Below are positions 28,055-38,064 of a stretch of DNA of 64,000 nt, piece after piece. The DNA lies in assembly GCF_004022565.1 (NCBI RefSeq), contig NZ_CP022987.1:1984001-2048000 (forward strand). The letters run 5' to 3'. The DNA is from Pollutimonas thiosulfatoxidans. GTDB taxonomy: Bacteria > Pseudomonadota > Gammaproteobacteria > Burkholderiales > Burkholderiaceae_B. The notes beneath the pieces are model-generated. The model saw only the letters and a list, made by a program, of their open reading frames with translations, was not told the origin of the DNA and ran no database searches. Numbering within the stretch: the first letter of the stretch is position 1; every line of letters starts with the position of its first letter. Both the position numbers and the translations under genes were made by a program.

Positions 28055-29253
28055 AGCTGGCAGACGCTATTGTTGGTTGGGCCCCCGAGATTGTCGCCAT
28101 ACGACGCGACCTGCATACTCATCCGGAACTGGCCTATGAGGAAGTCCGCACCGCCGACGTCGTGGCACAGAAGCTCGAGTCCTGGGGCATCCCCGTACAT
28201 CGCGGCCTGGGCATCACCGGGGTCGTCGGTACCATCGAGGGCAAGACGCAAAATGGCCGTGCCGTAGGGTTGCGGGCCGATATGGATGCCCTGCCCATGC
28301 AAGAGGCCAATACTTTTGGCCACGCCAGCAAGCACGAAGGCAAGATGCACGCCTGTGGGCATGATGGGCATACCGCCATGTTGCTGGCAGCCGCCCGCTA
28401 CCTTGCCGAACACCGCGATTTCGAAGGTACCGTCTACGTTATCTTCCAGCCGGCCGAAGAAGGACACGGCGGCGCCAAGGCGATGATAGACGACGGCCTG
28501 TTCTCGCTGTTTCCCATGGATGCCGTATTCGGGATGCATAACTGGCCGGGCATGGCCGAAGGCAGCTTCGGCGTGGTGGCCGGCCCCGTCATGGCATCCA
28601 GTAACACCTTTCACATCCGCCTGGAGGGCAAGGGTGCGCACGGCGCCATGCCGCACCTGGGCGTTGACCCGGTCATGGCCGCAGTGCAATTGGCGCAATC
28701 GCTGCAAACCATCATCACGCGTGATCGCAATCCGCTGCAACCCGCGGTGCTCAGCATTACCCAAATTCATACCGGGTCGGCCGACAACGTCATCCCCAAC
28801 GACGCCATCATACGAGGCACGGTGCGCACGTTCACCGACGAGACGCTCGACCTGATAGAAACCCGGATGGCCGAAATCACCGAACACACCAGCCAGGCAC
28901 TGAACTGCAAGGCCGAGTTCTCCTTCCAGCGCAACTACCCGCCCACCATCAATCACGAAAAAGAGGCCGATTTCTGCGCCCAGGTGCTCAATGGCATTGT
29001 GGGGGCCGAGAACGTCGATCGCGGCATCCCGCCCTCCATGGGCGCGGAAGACTTCGCCTTCATGCTGCGCGAGAAACCAGGCTGTTATGTCTGGATAGGC
29101 AACGGCCTGGGAGGCCATCGCAGCGAAGGCCATGGCACGGGACCTTGCATGCTCCATAATGGCAGCTACGATTTCAACGACAACCTGATCCCGCTGGGTG
29201 CAACGTACTGGGTCGAGCTAGCCAAACAATGGCTGACCTCGTCCCATAGCTGA
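28051..29253 (+). CDS. M20-family amidohydrolase (hippurate hydrolase-like)
   Basis: Metal-dependent amidase/aminoacylase of the M20D type, 400 aa. Conserved segments: RRDLHTHPELAYEE near residue 20, [11 protein letters not shown], the metal-binding [14 protein letters not shown] and FQPAEEGHGGAKAMIDDG, and MGAEDFAFML near the C-terminus. Members hydrolyse N-acyl amino acids, hippurate or indole-acetyl conjugates; the substrate here is not determinable. It is cytosolic and translationally coupled to suhB by an ATGA overlap. A paralogue lies at 57.4-58.6 kb. Confidence 0.93.
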   Translation: MKLADAIVGWAPEIVAIRRDLHTHPELAYEEVRTADVVAQKLESWGIPVHRGLGITGVVGTIEGKTQNGRAVGLRADMDALPMQEANTFGHASKHEGKMHACGHDGHTAMLLAAARYLAEHRDFEGTVYVIFQPAEEGHGGAKAMIDDGLFSLFPMDAVFGMHNWPGMAEGSFGVVAGPVMASSNTFHIRLEGKGAHGAMPHLGVDPVMAAVQLAQSLQTIITRDRNPLQPAVLSITQIHTGSADNVIPNDAIIRGTVRTFTDETLDLIETRMAEITEHTSQALNCKAEFSFQRNYPPTINHEKEADFCAQVLNGIVGAENVDRGIPPSMGAEDFAFMLREKPGCYVWIGNGLGGHRSEGHGTGPCMLHNGSYDFNDNLIPLGATYWVELAKQWLTSSHS

Positions 29254-29286
29254 ACCGCGGTTCATTAGCCCTTACCGGAGCCGCAC

Positions 29287-29694
29287 TTGAGCGAGACCAG
29301 CACCTACACCGTCCTGCCACCCCCAGAGCGCCACGCCGTGCTGCGCGTCATGCCGCAGCCGGCCGACTCGAACATACATGGCGACGTATTCGGCGGCTGG
29401 ATCATGGCTCAGGTGGATATCGCCGGCTCGATCCCGGCCACCCGTCGCGCCGCCGGCCGGGTCGCCACGGTCGCAGTCAACTCCTTCACGTTCAAGCAGC
29501 CCGTCTTTGTCGGGGACTTGCTAAGCTTTTACGCCGAGATCATCAAGATCGGCACCACCTCAGTGACGGTTTCCGTAGAAGTCTATGCCGAACGCCAACG
29601 CATGGAACTGGAAGTCGTCAAGGTTACTGAAGCCATACTGACCTACGTCGCTACCGACGAGGATCGCAAGCGCCGCCCCCTTCCACCAGCCTAA
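29287..29694 (+). CDS. Hotdog-fold acyl-CoA thioesterase (YciA-like)
   Basis: Acyl-CoA thioester hydrolase of 135 aa. The hotdog-fold signature is SNIHGDVFGGWIMAQVDIAG, including the catalytic Asp in GDVFGGW, followed by VNSFTFKQPVFVGDLLSFYAEI. This pattern matches YciA and related short acyl-CoA thioesterases. The start is TTG at 29287, with GGAG eight bases upstream. It lies 33 bp after the amidohydrolase and 15 bp before mgtE, so the four + strand genes from suhB on could be one operon. Confidence 0.9.
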   Translation: MSETSTYTVLPPPERHAVLRVMPQPADSNIHGDVFGGWIMAQVDIAGSIPATRRAAGRVATVAVNSFTFKQPVFVGDLLSFYAEIIKIGTTSVTVSVEVYAERQRMELEVVKVTEAILTYVATDEDRKRRPLPPA

Positions 29695-29709
29695 CCCAAG
29701 GTTTTGCGT

Positions 29710-31188
29710 ATGACGGATTCCGAAGTGCAGGCTGAAAGCGTGCCCATTACCATTCCGCGCCGGCTCGATCCCGAGGACGCGCAGATGGCACTGCAACGCC
29801 TGCAGAGCATACTCAAGCGCCAAGAGGTCGTGGAAACGCTTGCGCAGCGACAGTACGAGGACGACGACAAGTCCAATTTGCTCGAAGGCTTGCTGCATCG
29901 TCAGCACGAGAACGAGATCAAGGCGATCGTCAACGATCTGCATCCCGCCGACATCGCTTTCATCCTGGAGTCGCTTCCTGTCCAGGAACGTCAGGCAGTC
30001 TGGCAATTAGTCAGCGCGGAGCACGACGCCGACGTGCTGCTCGAGGTCGACGACTGGGCGCGTGAATCCCTGATCGAGTCCATGGACCACCAGGACCTGA
30101 TCGCCGCGACCGGCACCATGGACGCCGACGAGATCGCCGACCTGGCTGCTGACCTGCCGGCCGACGTGATTGCGGAAGTTCAAAAAGGCTTGACGGACGC
30201 CGAGCGCGCCCAGCTTATCGAAGCCATGGGCTATCCCGAGGACACCGTCGGCGCCATCATGGACTTCGAGATGGTCCGCGTGCGGGAAGATGTCTCGCTG
30301 GAGGTCGTACTGCGCTATCTGCGCCGCCTGCACGAGCTGCCTGACCACACCGATCAGATCTTTGTCGTCGATCGCGATGACAAGCTGCAGGGCTCGTTGC
30401 CGCTGACCACGCTGCTCGTACGCGAACCGGACGTCCTGGTGTCCGATGTCATGGTGACCGACTACCTGACACTTAATCCGCTGGACTCCGACGCGGATGC
30501 TGCGGGCGCCTTCGAACGCTACGATCTGGTGTCGGCACCCGTCATTGATGATCAGGGCCGGCTGATCGGTCGAGTCACCATCGCCGAGGTCGTGGACGTG
30601 ATCCAGGAAGACTCGCAAGAGCAAGCACTGTCGCGCGCCGGCTTGCAGGAAGAAGACATTTTCGCGCCTGTCGCGGACGCCTTGCGTAACCGCGCGCCAT
30701 GGTTGCTGGTCAACCTGTGCACGGCATCAACGGCCGCGTTTGTTGCGTCGCGCTTCGAGGACACCGTCAGCCACATTGTGATCCTGGCGTTTCTGATGTC
30801 CATCGTAGCAGGCATAGCCGGTAACTCTGGCAATCAGACCATGACCATGATCATACGCGCGCTGGCGGTAGGCCGCGTGACGGGCTCGAACTCATGGCAA
30901 TTGGTAAAGCGCGAGATGACCGTCACGTTTCTGGTAGGCGTATGCGGCAGCCTGGTGGCGGCCTGCTTTGCCTGGGCGATATCCGGATCGGTGGCGATTG
31001 CCGCCGTCATGATGGCGGCCATGATTTGCAATATGCTGATCGGCGCAGCACTGGGGGTGCTGATCCCCATGCTGCGCGACCGTTTCGGCAAAGACCCCGC
31101 AATAGGGTCCTCGGTGCTGCTGACCTTTGCCACCGACTCTTTAGGCTTTTTCGTGTTCCTGGGCCTGGCGACGATATTCCTGGTCTAG
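29710..31188 (+). CDS. mgtE: Magnesium transporter MgtE
   Basis: Inner-membrane Mg2+ channel of 492 aa. An N-terminal MgtE_N superhelical domain (LHPADIAFILESLP near residue 80) is followed by two CBS domains (about 170-300), which act as an Mg2+ sensor in characterised members. Five transmembrane helices complete the C-terminus (VAGIAGNSGNQTMTMIIRAL and TFATDSLGFFVFLGLA). I use ATG 29710; an in-frame TTG six bases earlier is the alternative. It converges with secA, with 19 bp between stops. Confidence 0.95.
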   Translation: MTDSEVQAESVPITIPRRLDPEDAQMALQRLQSILKRQEVVETLAQRQYEDDDKSNLLEGLLHRQHENEIKAIVNDLHPADIAFILESLPVQERQAVWQLVSAEHDADVLLEVDDWARESLIESMDHQDLIAATGTMDADEIADLAADLPADVIAEVQKGLTDAERAQLIEAMGYPEDTVGAIMDFEMVRVREDVSLEVVLRYLRRLHELPDHTDQIFVVDRDDKLQGSLPLTTLLVREPDVLVSDVMVTDYLTLNPLDSDADAAGAFERYDLVSAPVIDDQGRLIGRVTIAEVVDVIQEDSQEQALSRAGLQEEDIFAPVADALRNRAPWLLVNLCTASTAAFVASRFEDTVSHIVILAFLMSIVAGIAGNSGNQTMTMIIRALAVGRVTGSNSWQLVKREMTVTFLVGVCGSLVAACFAWAISGSVAIAAVMMAAMICNMLIGAALGVLIPMLRDRFGKDPAIGSSVLLTFATDSLGFFVFLGLATIFLV

Positions 31189-31207
31189 GCGGCGGCAAGC
31201 CCGGCCG

Positions 31208-33952
31208 TCAGGCCAGCTTGCCGTGGCAGTGCTTGTACTTCTTGCCGCTGCCACAAGGACAAGGCTCGTTGCGTCCCACCTTGGGTACAGCGCCCGCAGG
31301 CACCTGCGCCTTGGCCGCCGGCTGTTGATCCAGCCCGGGGTCCTCTCCGCTGAGTGCAGCGTCGTAGTCAGAGTGGTGATAAGTGACGTTATCGAGCCGG
31401 GGTTCGGATTCTTCTACTTCGACCTGCTCGGGCGACTGAATGCGCACCGTCATCAAGACCCGCACAACTTCGTTGCGTATGCGATCGAGCATGTCGGAGA
31501 ACAGCTCGAAAGCCTCGCGCTTGTATTCTTGCTTGGGATCTTTCTGGGCGTAGCCGCGCAGGTGTATGCCCTGGCGCAGGTGGTCCAGCGCCGACAAGTG
31601 GCTGCGCCAATGCGTGTCGATGGACTGAAGCAACATGGAGCGCTCGAATGGCGCCCAGCCTTCCTTGCCCACCATATCGACCTTGGCCTGGTATACGCGG
31701 GCCGCTTCGGCCAGCACGCGCTCAAGCAGATCGTCGTCGGTAAGGTTGGGCTCTTGCTCGAGCATGTCGACCAGTTGCAACGATAGCTGCCACTCGGACT
31801 CGAGCGCATTTTGCAACGCGGGAACGTCCCACTGCTCTTCCATGGTCTCTTCGGGGACATAAGCCCGGAACTGCTCGGTAATGGCAGCATCGCGCAAGCC
31901 GGCGATGGTCGCCGACACATCGGTCGATTCCAATACTTCGTTGCGTTGCGAGTAAAGCACCTTGCGCTGGTCGTTGGCAACGTCGTCATACTCGAGCAAT
32001 TGCTTGCGTATGTCGAAGTTGCGGCCTTCCACCTTGCGCTGTGCCGACTCGATAGAGCGCGATACCATCTTGGCCTCGATGGGCTCGCCCTCGGGCAGGC
32101 GCAGTCGCTCCATGATGGAACGCACGCGGTCGCCCGCAAAAATGCGCATCAGGGAGTCTTCCAGCGACAGATAGAAACGCGACGAGCCCGGATCGCCCTG
32201 GCGGCCGGCCCGGCCACGCAACTGGTTGTCGATACGGCGCGATTCGTGCCGCTCTGTGCCGATGATGCGTAAACCGCCTGCCGCCTTCACTGCGGCGTTG
32301 GCAGGCGCCCATTCGCTCTTGATGATCGCAATGCGCCGCTCTTTTTCGTCCGCCGAAATAGCGTCGTCGGCGCGGATGATGTCCACTTGCTTTTCAACGC
32401 TGCCGCCCAGCACGATGTCGGTTCCCCGACCCGCCATATTCGTGGCGATGGTGATGTGGCCGGGCTTGCCGGCCTCGGCAACGATCTCGGCCTCGCGCGC
32501 ATGTTGCTTGGCATTCAGGACTTCGTGCTTCAGGCCGGACTTGTTCAGCAAGCCGGAGAGCAGTTCGGAGTTCTCGATGCTGGTGGTTCCCACCAACACC
32601 GGCTGCCCACGCTCGTGGCAGTCTTTGATGTCTGCAAGAATGGCGTTGTATTTTTCGACATCGGTCTTGAAGACCTGGTCGTTCTGGTCGTCCCGCGCCA
32701 TGGGACGGTTGGTCGGGATGATGACCGTTTCAAGCTGATAAATTTCCTGAAACTCGTAGGCTTCCGTATCGGCCGTGCCGGTCATGCCGGCCAGCTTCTC
32801 GTACATGCGGAAATAGTTCTGGAAGGTAATGGATGCCAGCGTCTGGTTCTCGTTCTGGATCTTTACGCCTTCTTTCGCCTCCACTGCCTGGTGCAGACCG
32901 TCGGACCAGCGTCGGCCTGCCATCAGGCGGCCAGTGAACTCGTCGACAATGACAACTTCGTTGTCCTGGACCACATACTGTTGATCACGGAAGAACAGAT
33001 TGTGCGCACGCAGCGCCACCATCAGATGGTGCACCAGCGAGATATGACGCGGATCGTAAAGGGATTCGCCTTCGGGCAGCAAACCGACCTTGACGAGGAT
33101 CTGTTCGGACTTGATCTGGCCGGCTTCCGACAAGTGCACTTGCTGGCCTTTCTCGTCGACCCAGAAGTCTCCTTCGGGCTCGGGCTCGTGCGGCTTGGGT
33201 TCGGATGGCATGCGCGTAAGCATGGGCGGCACGGCATTCATGCCCAGGTACAGTTCGGTGTTGTCTTCGGCTTGCCCGGAAATGATCAGCGGCGTGCGCG
33301 CTTCGTCGATCAGGATGGAGTCCACTTCGTCGACAATGGCGTAAAACAAGGGACGCTGACGGCGGTCTTCCGGTCGGTACTCCATGTTGTCGCGCAGGTA
33401 GTCGAAGCCGTATTCGTTATTCGTACCGTAGGTGATGTCCGCCGTGTAGGCGGCGCGCTTCTCTTCGTTCTCTTGCTGGGGGACGACCACACCCACGCTC
33501 ATGCCCAGGAAGTTATACAGACGACCCATCCATTCGGCATCGCGCCGTGCCAGATAGTCGTTGACCGTAACAACATGGACGCCCTTACCGGCCAAGGCAT
33601 TCAGGTACACAGCAAGTGTCGCCATGAGCGTCTTGCCCTCACCCGTGCGCATTTCAGCGATCTTGCCATTGTGCAGCGCGATTGCACCCAGTAGCTGCAC
33701 GTCGAAGTGCCGCATCCCGAATACCCGCTTGCTGGCCTCGCGAACTACCGCGAAGGCTTCCGGCAACAGTTGGTCCAGTGACTGGCCTTGCGCTACGCGC
33801 TCTCGGAAGGCCGACGTTTTGGCGGTAAGCTCCTGATCGGAAAGTTCCGCCATGCCGGCTTCCAGCGCGTTGATCTGCACAACCTGCTTGCGAAACTGCT
33901 TCAGTATGCGGTCGTTACGGCTGCCAATAATCTTTTTTAGCAAAGAAACCAT
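31208..33952 (-). CDS. secA: Preprotein translocase ATPase SecA
   Basis: Motor that drives secretory proteins through SecYEG. The 914-aa protein has the N-terminal SecA start ([14 protein letters not shown]), Walker [14 protein letters not shown] near residue 104, and the DEAD-box segment [20 protein letters not shown]. The helicase motif NMAGRGTDI lies near 505, and the zinc-binding tail has [14 protein letters not shown] for SecB and lipid binding. It is single-copy and full length. It lies downstream of the M23 peptidase with a 93-bp gap that may contain its promoter; it ends the envelope-biogenesis block. Confidence 0.98.
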   Translation of the reverse strand: MVSLLKKIIGSRNDRILKQFRKQVVQINALEAGMAELSDQELTAKTSAFRERVAQGQSLDQLLPEAFAVVREASKRVFGMRHFDVQLLGAIALHNGKIAEMRTGEGKTLMATLAVYLNALAGKGVHVVTVNDYLARRDAEWMGRLYNFLGMSVGVVVPQQENEEKRAAYTADITYGTNNEYGFDYLRDNMEYRPEDRRQRPLFYAIVDEVDSILIDEARTPLIISGQAEDNTELYLGMNAVPPMLTRMPSEPKPHEPEPEGDFWVDEKGQQVHLSEAGQIKSEQILVKVGLLPEGESLYDPRHISLVHHLMVALRAHNLFFRDQQYVVQDNEVVIVDEFTGRLMAGRRWSDGLHQAVEAKEGVKIQNENQTLASITFQNYFRMYEKLAGMTGTADTEAYEFQEIYQLETVIIPTNRPMARDDQNDQVFKTDVEKYNAILADIKDCHERGQPVLVGTTSIENSELLSGLLNKSGLKHEVLNAKQHAREAEIVAEAGKPGHITIATNMAGRGTDIVLGGSVEKQVDIIRADDAISADEKERRIAIIKSEWAPANAAVKAAGGLRIIGTERHESRRIDNQLRGRAGRQGDPGSSRFYLSLEDSLMRIFAGDRVRSIMERLRLPEGEPIEAKMVSRSIESAQRKVEGRNFDIRKQLLEYDDVANDQRKVLYSQRNEVLESTDVSATIAGLRDAAITEQFRAYVPEETMEEQWDVPALQNALESEWQLSLQLVDMLEQEPNLTDDDLLERVLAEAARVYQAKVDMVGKEGWAPFERSMLLQSIDTHWRSHLSALDHLRQGIHLRGYAQKDPKQEYKREAFELFSDMLDRIRNEVVRVLMTVRIQSPEQVEVEESEPRLDNVTYHHSDYDAALSGEDPGLDQQPAAKAQVPAGAVPKVGRNEPCPCGSGKKYKHCHGKLA

Positions 33953-34045
33953 TCTTTTGTCGTCGATGCGGCCCCTGCGCTTGCGCGCCGGATCGTCATG
34001 CTTGTCGTTGTGGTTGGCGGTTGATCCGCAGGAAAACGATACAGT

Positions 34046-35008
34046 TTAACGCACCTGAGTCTGGGCAGTATCGGTCTCTTGCATGGCGCTTGCGATCAAT
34101 TGCTCATTGCCCCCGGCCTGTGCAAGGAACAGCCGCGGATCCAGGGGGTGCCCGGCAATACGCACCTCGAAATGCAGGTGGGCGCCGGTTGAGCGGCCGG
34201 AAGACCCGACCCGAGCAATCATCTGCCCCTTCTCGATCAGATCTCCTTGCTTCACATTAATGGAAGACGCGTGCGCATAGCGCGTAACCAGGCCGTTGCC
34301 ATGGTTGATTTCGACCATCTTGCCGTAGCCGGGCACATAGCGGGCCTCGGTGACGACGCCGCCCGAGGAAGCATGTATGGGGGTACCCTTGGGGGCCGCG
34401 AAATCCAGCCCCTCGTGCATGGCATGGCGCCCGGTAACCGGATTGCGCCGCCAGCCGAAGGACGAACTCAGAAATGGATAGCTGACCGGCATGAGGGTGG
34501 GCAGGCCGGCTTGCACGCCCACGCGTTTGGTCAATACCAGATCAAGCATGGCCAACCAGTCTTTCTGCTCGGAAATCTGCTGAGTCAGGGCATCGAGTTG
34601 GCGCCCCAGCCCCTCGGCCGACCAGCCAGCGCCCTCTTCGGCGGTAATGTAGTCCATGACAGGCGCCGAGCCTTCCTCCAGGCTGGCATGGATCTCCGGA
34701 TCGGTATAAGACACGCCGGCGACCTCTGCCACGCGCTTGCTGAGGCTGTCCATGGCAATGAGCTTAGCCTGCAGGTCGCCCACTTTGCTCGCCAGCAAGT
34801 TCACGTTGTGACGCACATAGGTGGAGTCTCGCGATACCTGTTCTGCGATCGCGTGCTCTTGATCGGGCGACAGTACCGGCTGCCTGTTAAGCTGTGACTG
34901 CATCCAGGCTCCTGCGGCCGCCGAAGCCCCCAGGGCGAGGATCGCCGCAAGGGCGATGGTCACGGTCCGGAACCCTCTGGCGTTAGAATCAACGTTACCG
35001 TTGCTCAT
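34046..35008 (-). CDS. M23 (LytM-type) peptidoglycan endopeptidase
   Basis: Predicted murein DD-endopeptidase or amidase activator, 320 aa. One N-terminal transmembrane segment (about residues 15-36) places the rest in the periplasm. A helical region at about 40-160 precedes a C-terminal LytM domain with the zinc ligands HEGLDF (HxxxD) and HLHFEV (HxH), so it looks catalytically competent. I start at ATG 35008; a TTG six bases upstream is possible. The gene is in the lpxC-secA interval that is conserved in related bacteria and is divergent from dciA by 40 bp. Confidence 0.9.
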   Translation of the reverse strand: MSNGNVDSNARGFRTVTIALAAILALGASAAAGAWMQSQLNRQPVLSPDQEHAIAEQVSRDSTYVRHNVNLLASKVGDLQAKLIAMDSLSKRVAEVAGVSYTDPEIHASLEEGSAPVMDYITAEEGAGWSAEGLGRQLDALTQQISEQKDWLAMLDLVLTKRVGVQAGLPTLMPVSYPFLSSSFGWRRNPVTGRHAMHEGLDFAAPKGTPIHASSGGVVTEARYVPGYGKMVEINHGNGLVTRYAHASSINVKQGDLIEKGQMIARVGSSGRSTGAHLHFEVRIAGHPLDPRLFLAQAGGNEQLIASAMQETDTAQTQVR

Positions 35009-35048
35009 AGTCAAAATCTCACTAAAACTTCATTGAAAAATACTAGGC

Positions 35049-35525
35049 ATGTCTAAACCCGCTGCTCGACGATCACAAAGCGACGCCGCCCCCGCCGTAT
35101 TGGCGCTCGCGTGGCTGGGTAGTGATCAGCAAGGCGCTCAGGTGCTGCAAACCGCGCAGAACATGCTGGCAATGGAGCAGGCCACCAAGGGCTTGCTGCC
35201 CCCTGCGCTGGCGCAGGTTTGCAAGGTGGCCCGTATAGACAGACAGCAAATAACCCTGGCGGTTCCCGGCGCGGCGCACGCATCCAAACTGCGGCAACTG
35301 GCACCGCGCATTGCGCGGGCCCTGAGCGAGGACGGATGGAACGTTACCGAAGTCAGTGTCAGGGTTCAAGCCGGGTTGTTACAAAGCCAGACAAAAACAT
35401 CGTCCAGGGAGGTCGTGCCGCTGGACGAAACCGCATTGCAGGCCTTCGAGGACCTGCAGCGGTCCTTGCGGCCGGGGCCGCTTACGGATGCCATCGAACG
35501 ATTGCTGGGGCACCACCGAAAATAG
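35049..35525 (+). CDS. dciA: DciA-type replicative helicase loader (DUF721)
   Basis: Small basic protein of 158 aa with a DUF721 domain. DciA is the ancestral loader of DnaB helicase in bacteria lacking DnaC-type loaders. The DUF721 core spans roughly residues 40-110, including LPPALAQVCKVARID and ASKLRQLAPRIARAL, and is followed by a flexible charged tail. It is a single gene between two minus-strand genes, starting 40 bp from the divergent M23 peptidase and converging on lpxC across 29 bp. Confidence 0.82.
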   Translation: MSKPAARRSQSDAAPAVLALAWLGSDQQGAQVLQTAQNMLAMEQATKGLLPPALAQVCKVARIDRQQITLAVPGAAHASKLRQLAPRIARALSEDGWNVTEVSVRVQAGLLQSQTKTSSREVVPLDETALQAFEDLQRSLRPGPLTDAIERLLGHHRK

Positions 35526-35554
35526 GCGTCAGATGCCCCCAACAAGCCGGGGAG

Positions 35555-36478
35555 TCAGGCGAACTTCCACTCGTGGGTGAAAGCCTTGGGAGCGGTCGCG
35601 GTGGACTCGTAGGTGATGAGCTCCCAGGCATCTTGCTGCGCCAGTAGCGCCCTGGCCAACTGGTTGTTCAGGCCGTGTCCCGACTTGCACGCCACGTAGC
35701 GCGCCACCAAGGGCTTGCCAATAAGGTAAAGGTCGCCAATGGCGTCGAGGATCTTGTGTTTGACGAATTCGTCGTCGTAGCGCAAGCCGTCGGTGTTAAG
35801 TACCCGATACTCGTCCATCACGATGGCGTTGTCCAGGCTGCCCCCACGCGCAAGACCCGCTGCACGCAAGGCTTCGACTTCGCTGACGAAACCGAAAGTG
35901 CGCGCGCGTGCGATCGTCTTGACGTACGAGTCTGTGGCGAAATCGACCTCGGCGAAATTGGCCGTGGAGTCGATGGCCGGGTGATGAAAGTCGATCGCAA
36001 ACGACAGGGCAAAGCCGTCGTACGGTTCAAGACGGGCCCATTTCAGGTCAGAGCCCTCGCCCTCTTGGACTTCGATGGTTTTCAGGACGCGCAGGAACTG
36101 CTTGGGCGCAGATTGCTCTTCCAGCCCTGCGGAACGAAGCAAATATATGAAAGTACCGGCGCTGCCGTCCATGATGGGGACTTCTTCGGCGGTAAGGTCG
36201 ACGTGCAGGTTATCGATACCCAGACCGGCCAGGGCAGACATCAGGTGCTCTACAGTAGAAACGCGCACATCGCCCTGCTGCAACACTGAGGCCATGCGGG
36301 TATTGCCCACCTGATCGGCCCGCGCGGGAAGATCGACAACTTCGGGAAGGTCAACGCGATGAAACACAATACCCGTATTGGGCGCGGCCGGTCGCAAAGT
36401 GATCTCGACCCGTCGACCCGAATGCAGGCCCACCCCTTTGGTACTGATGGCTTTTTGTATTGTGCGCTGACGTAACAT
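35555..36478 (-). CDS. lpxC: UDP-3-O-acyl-N-acetylglucosamine deacetylase LpxC
   Basis: Zinc deacetylase that performs the committed step of lipid A synthesis. The 307-aa protein has the family start [18 protein letters not shown]. The zinc ligand in [12 protein letters not shown] (His near residue 78) and [12 protein letters not shown] (His and Asp near 238-242) are present, with the catalytic [10 protein letters not shown] near 264. It sits 246 bp beyond ftsZ as the last gene of the dcw block; a hairpin in the gap may terminate ftsZ transcripts so that lpxC uses its own promoter. Confidence 0.98.
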   Translation of the reverse strand: MLRQRTIQKAISTKGVGLHSGRRVEITLRPAAPNTGIVFHRVDLPEVVDLPARADQVGNTRMASVLQQGDVRVSTVEHLMSALAGLGIDNLHVDLTAEEVPIMDGSAGTFIYLLRSAGLEEQSAPKQFLRVLKTIEVQEGEGSDLKWARLEPYDGFALSFAIDFHHPAIDSTANFAEVDFATDSYVKTIARARTFGFVSEVEALRAAGLARGGSLDNAIVMDEYRVLNTDGLRYDDEFVKHKILDAIGDLYLIGKPLVARYVACKSGHGLNNQLARALLAQQDAWELITYESTATAPKAFTHEWKFA

Positions 36479-36611
36479 AAATATTTAACGCGGCCCATGC
36501 ATAGTGATGGATCTCGCTTCAGGAAAGAAGGTAACAGTGTAACCGAGTGGAGGGTTTACCACTAAAAATTTGTATTTCAAGGCGCTTCAATCTGCTCGCC
36601 TGCATGCCGAC

Positions 36612-36660
36612 AAAACGCGGCCGCGCGCCTCCCTGGGGAAAGAGGGAATCGCGCGACCGG
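36612..36660 (-). terminator. Probable terminator after ftsZ
   Basis: On the minus strand GGTCGCGCG pairs with CGCGCGGCC (9 bp), continues past a 2-nt mismatch into TCCCT/AGGGA, and is followed by GCGTTTTG. The stem is strong and the T tract short. The 246-bp ftsZ-lpxC gap holds no gene; the remainder presumably carries the lpxC promoter. Confidence 0.5.
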
Positions 36661-36724
36661 GCCCGCCGGGGCATGACACCGGCCAGGCATGTGAGAGGCT
36701 TTATTTATTAATATTGCTGGGCTG

Positions 36725-37897
36725 TCAGTCCGCCTGCTTGCGCAAGAAAGCCGGGATGTCGAAGTGATCCATACCGGCGGTTTCCAGGGCACGCACCTGG
36801 GCCGAAGCCTGGCTGCGTGGATTACGGATCACAGCAGGTACTTCGCTGTTGCCGTATTCGTATCCACCCATGGCGGACATATTGTCAGTACCGGTGCGCA
36901 GCTCCTGGGCGGTGTTCTGTACCAACTGCGGACGCGTGGCAGCAGCGCGGCCAAGGCCAGTTGCGACAACAGTCACGCGCAGGTTCTCGCCCATGGACTC
37001 ATCGTAGGCCGTACCGAAGACGATGGTTGCTTCGTCGGCGGCGTAGCTGCGAATGGTATCCATGATCTCGCGCGTTTCGCGCATTTTCAGCGTGCGGCTG
37101 GCTGTGATGTTGACCAGCATGCCACGTGCACCGTGCAGATCGACTCCTTCCAGCAATGGGCAGGCGATAGCGCGCTCGGCGGCCACCTTGGCACGATCCT
37201 GACCCGCCGCGATCGACGTGCCCATCATGGCCTGACCCTGCTCGCCCATAATGGTCTTGACGTCCTCGAAGTCGACGTTGACGTTGCCCTCGACATTGAT
37301 GATTTCGGCGATGCCGGCGCAAGCGTTGTGCAAGACGTCGTCGGCCGATTTGAAGCAATCTTCCTGTGTAGCGTCTTCGTCCATCAGGTCATACAGGTTT
37401 TCGTTCAGAACGACAATCAAGGAATGCACGTGCTTGGACAGCTCGGATATCCCCTCCTCGGCCATCTTCAGGCGTTTGGCGCCTTCGAATGCAAAGGGTT
37501 TGGTGACCACCCCTACAGTAAGAATGCCCAGCTCTTTGGCCACTTCCGCGACCACCGGACCTGCACCCGTACCTGTGCCGCCGCCCATGCCGGCGGTAAT
37601 GAACACCATGTTGGCACCTGTCAGGGCTGCCCGGATTTCCTCCCTGGCGGTTTCCGCAGCTGCACGTCCTTGCTCCGGACGGGCGCCTGCGCCCAGACCC
37701 GTGCGGCCCAGACGGATCTGAACCGGCGCTTCGCTGGTTGCCAGTGCCTGCGCGTCAGTATTGGCGCAAATGAACTCTACGCCGCTCACGCCGGAACGGA
37801 TCATATGGGACACCGCGTTACCACCCGCGCCGCCCACTCCCACTACTTTGATTACGGTACCGTTGCTGCTGGTATCGAGCATTTCAAAATTCATCAT
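36725..37897 (-). CDS. ftsZ: Cell-division GTPase FtsZ
   Basis: Tubulin-like GTPase that forms the Z ring. The 390-aa protein shows KVVGVGGAGGNAVSHM near the start, the tubulin signature GGGTGTGAGPVVAEVA near residue 107, and the T7-loop region NVDFEDVKTIM. The C-terminal peptide DHFDIPAFLRKQAD binds FtsA and other partners. The start is set at the first of two adjacent ATG codons, six bases after AGGGAG; an upstream in-frame GTG at 37912 overlaps that ribosome-binding site and is rejected. Confidence 0.98.
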   Translation of the reverse strand: MMNFEMLDTSSNGTVIKVVGVGGAGGNAVSHMIRSGVSGVEFICANTDAQALATSEAPVQIRLGRTGLGAGARPEQGRAAAETAREEIRAALTGANMVFITAGMGGGTGTGAGPVVAEVAKELGILTVGVVTKPFAFEGAKRLKMAEEGISELSKHVHSLIVVLNENLYDLMDEDATQEDCFKSADDVLHNACAGIAEIINVEGNVNVDFEDVKTIMGEQGQAMMGTSIAAGQDRAKVAAERAIACPLLEGVDLHGARGMLVNITASRTLKMRETREIMDTIRSYAADEATIVFGTAYDESMGENLRVTVVATGLGRAAATRPQLVQNTAQELRTGTDNMSAMGGYEYGNSEVPAVIRNPRSQASAQVRALETAGMDHFDIPAFLRKQAD

Positions 37898-38020
37898 GAT
37901 TGACTCCCTCACATATCCAAAAAACTAAAAAACTAAAATTCCCCAGTACTGCTTATTGTTCGGAACGGCTTCAAAAGAAATGCCAACGATGCTGCTCGCA
38001 CCTGGTTTGAAGCTCCTCCG

Positions 38021-38064
38021 GAACAGGCTTGTCCCGCCTGTTCATCAGGGCTGTGTTGCGCCCT
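38021..38064 (-). other. Tandem hairpins in the ftsA-ftsZ intergenic region
   Basis: Two stems follow the ftsA stop: AGGGC/GCCCT (38047-38051, 38060-38064) and a perfect 8-bp GAACAGGC/GCCTGTTC (38021-38028, 38036-38043). Neither has a T tract, so they look like RNA-stability or processing structures, not terminators. The gap is about 165 bp, the widest between genes inside mraZ-ftsZ, and probably also holds an ftsZ promoter. Confidence 0.45.

Noticed and set aside
32387..33694. 435-codon open frame antisense to secA
   Set aside because: SecA is unmistakable on the other strand across its full length; the antisense translation resembles nothing and is a by-product of codon bias.
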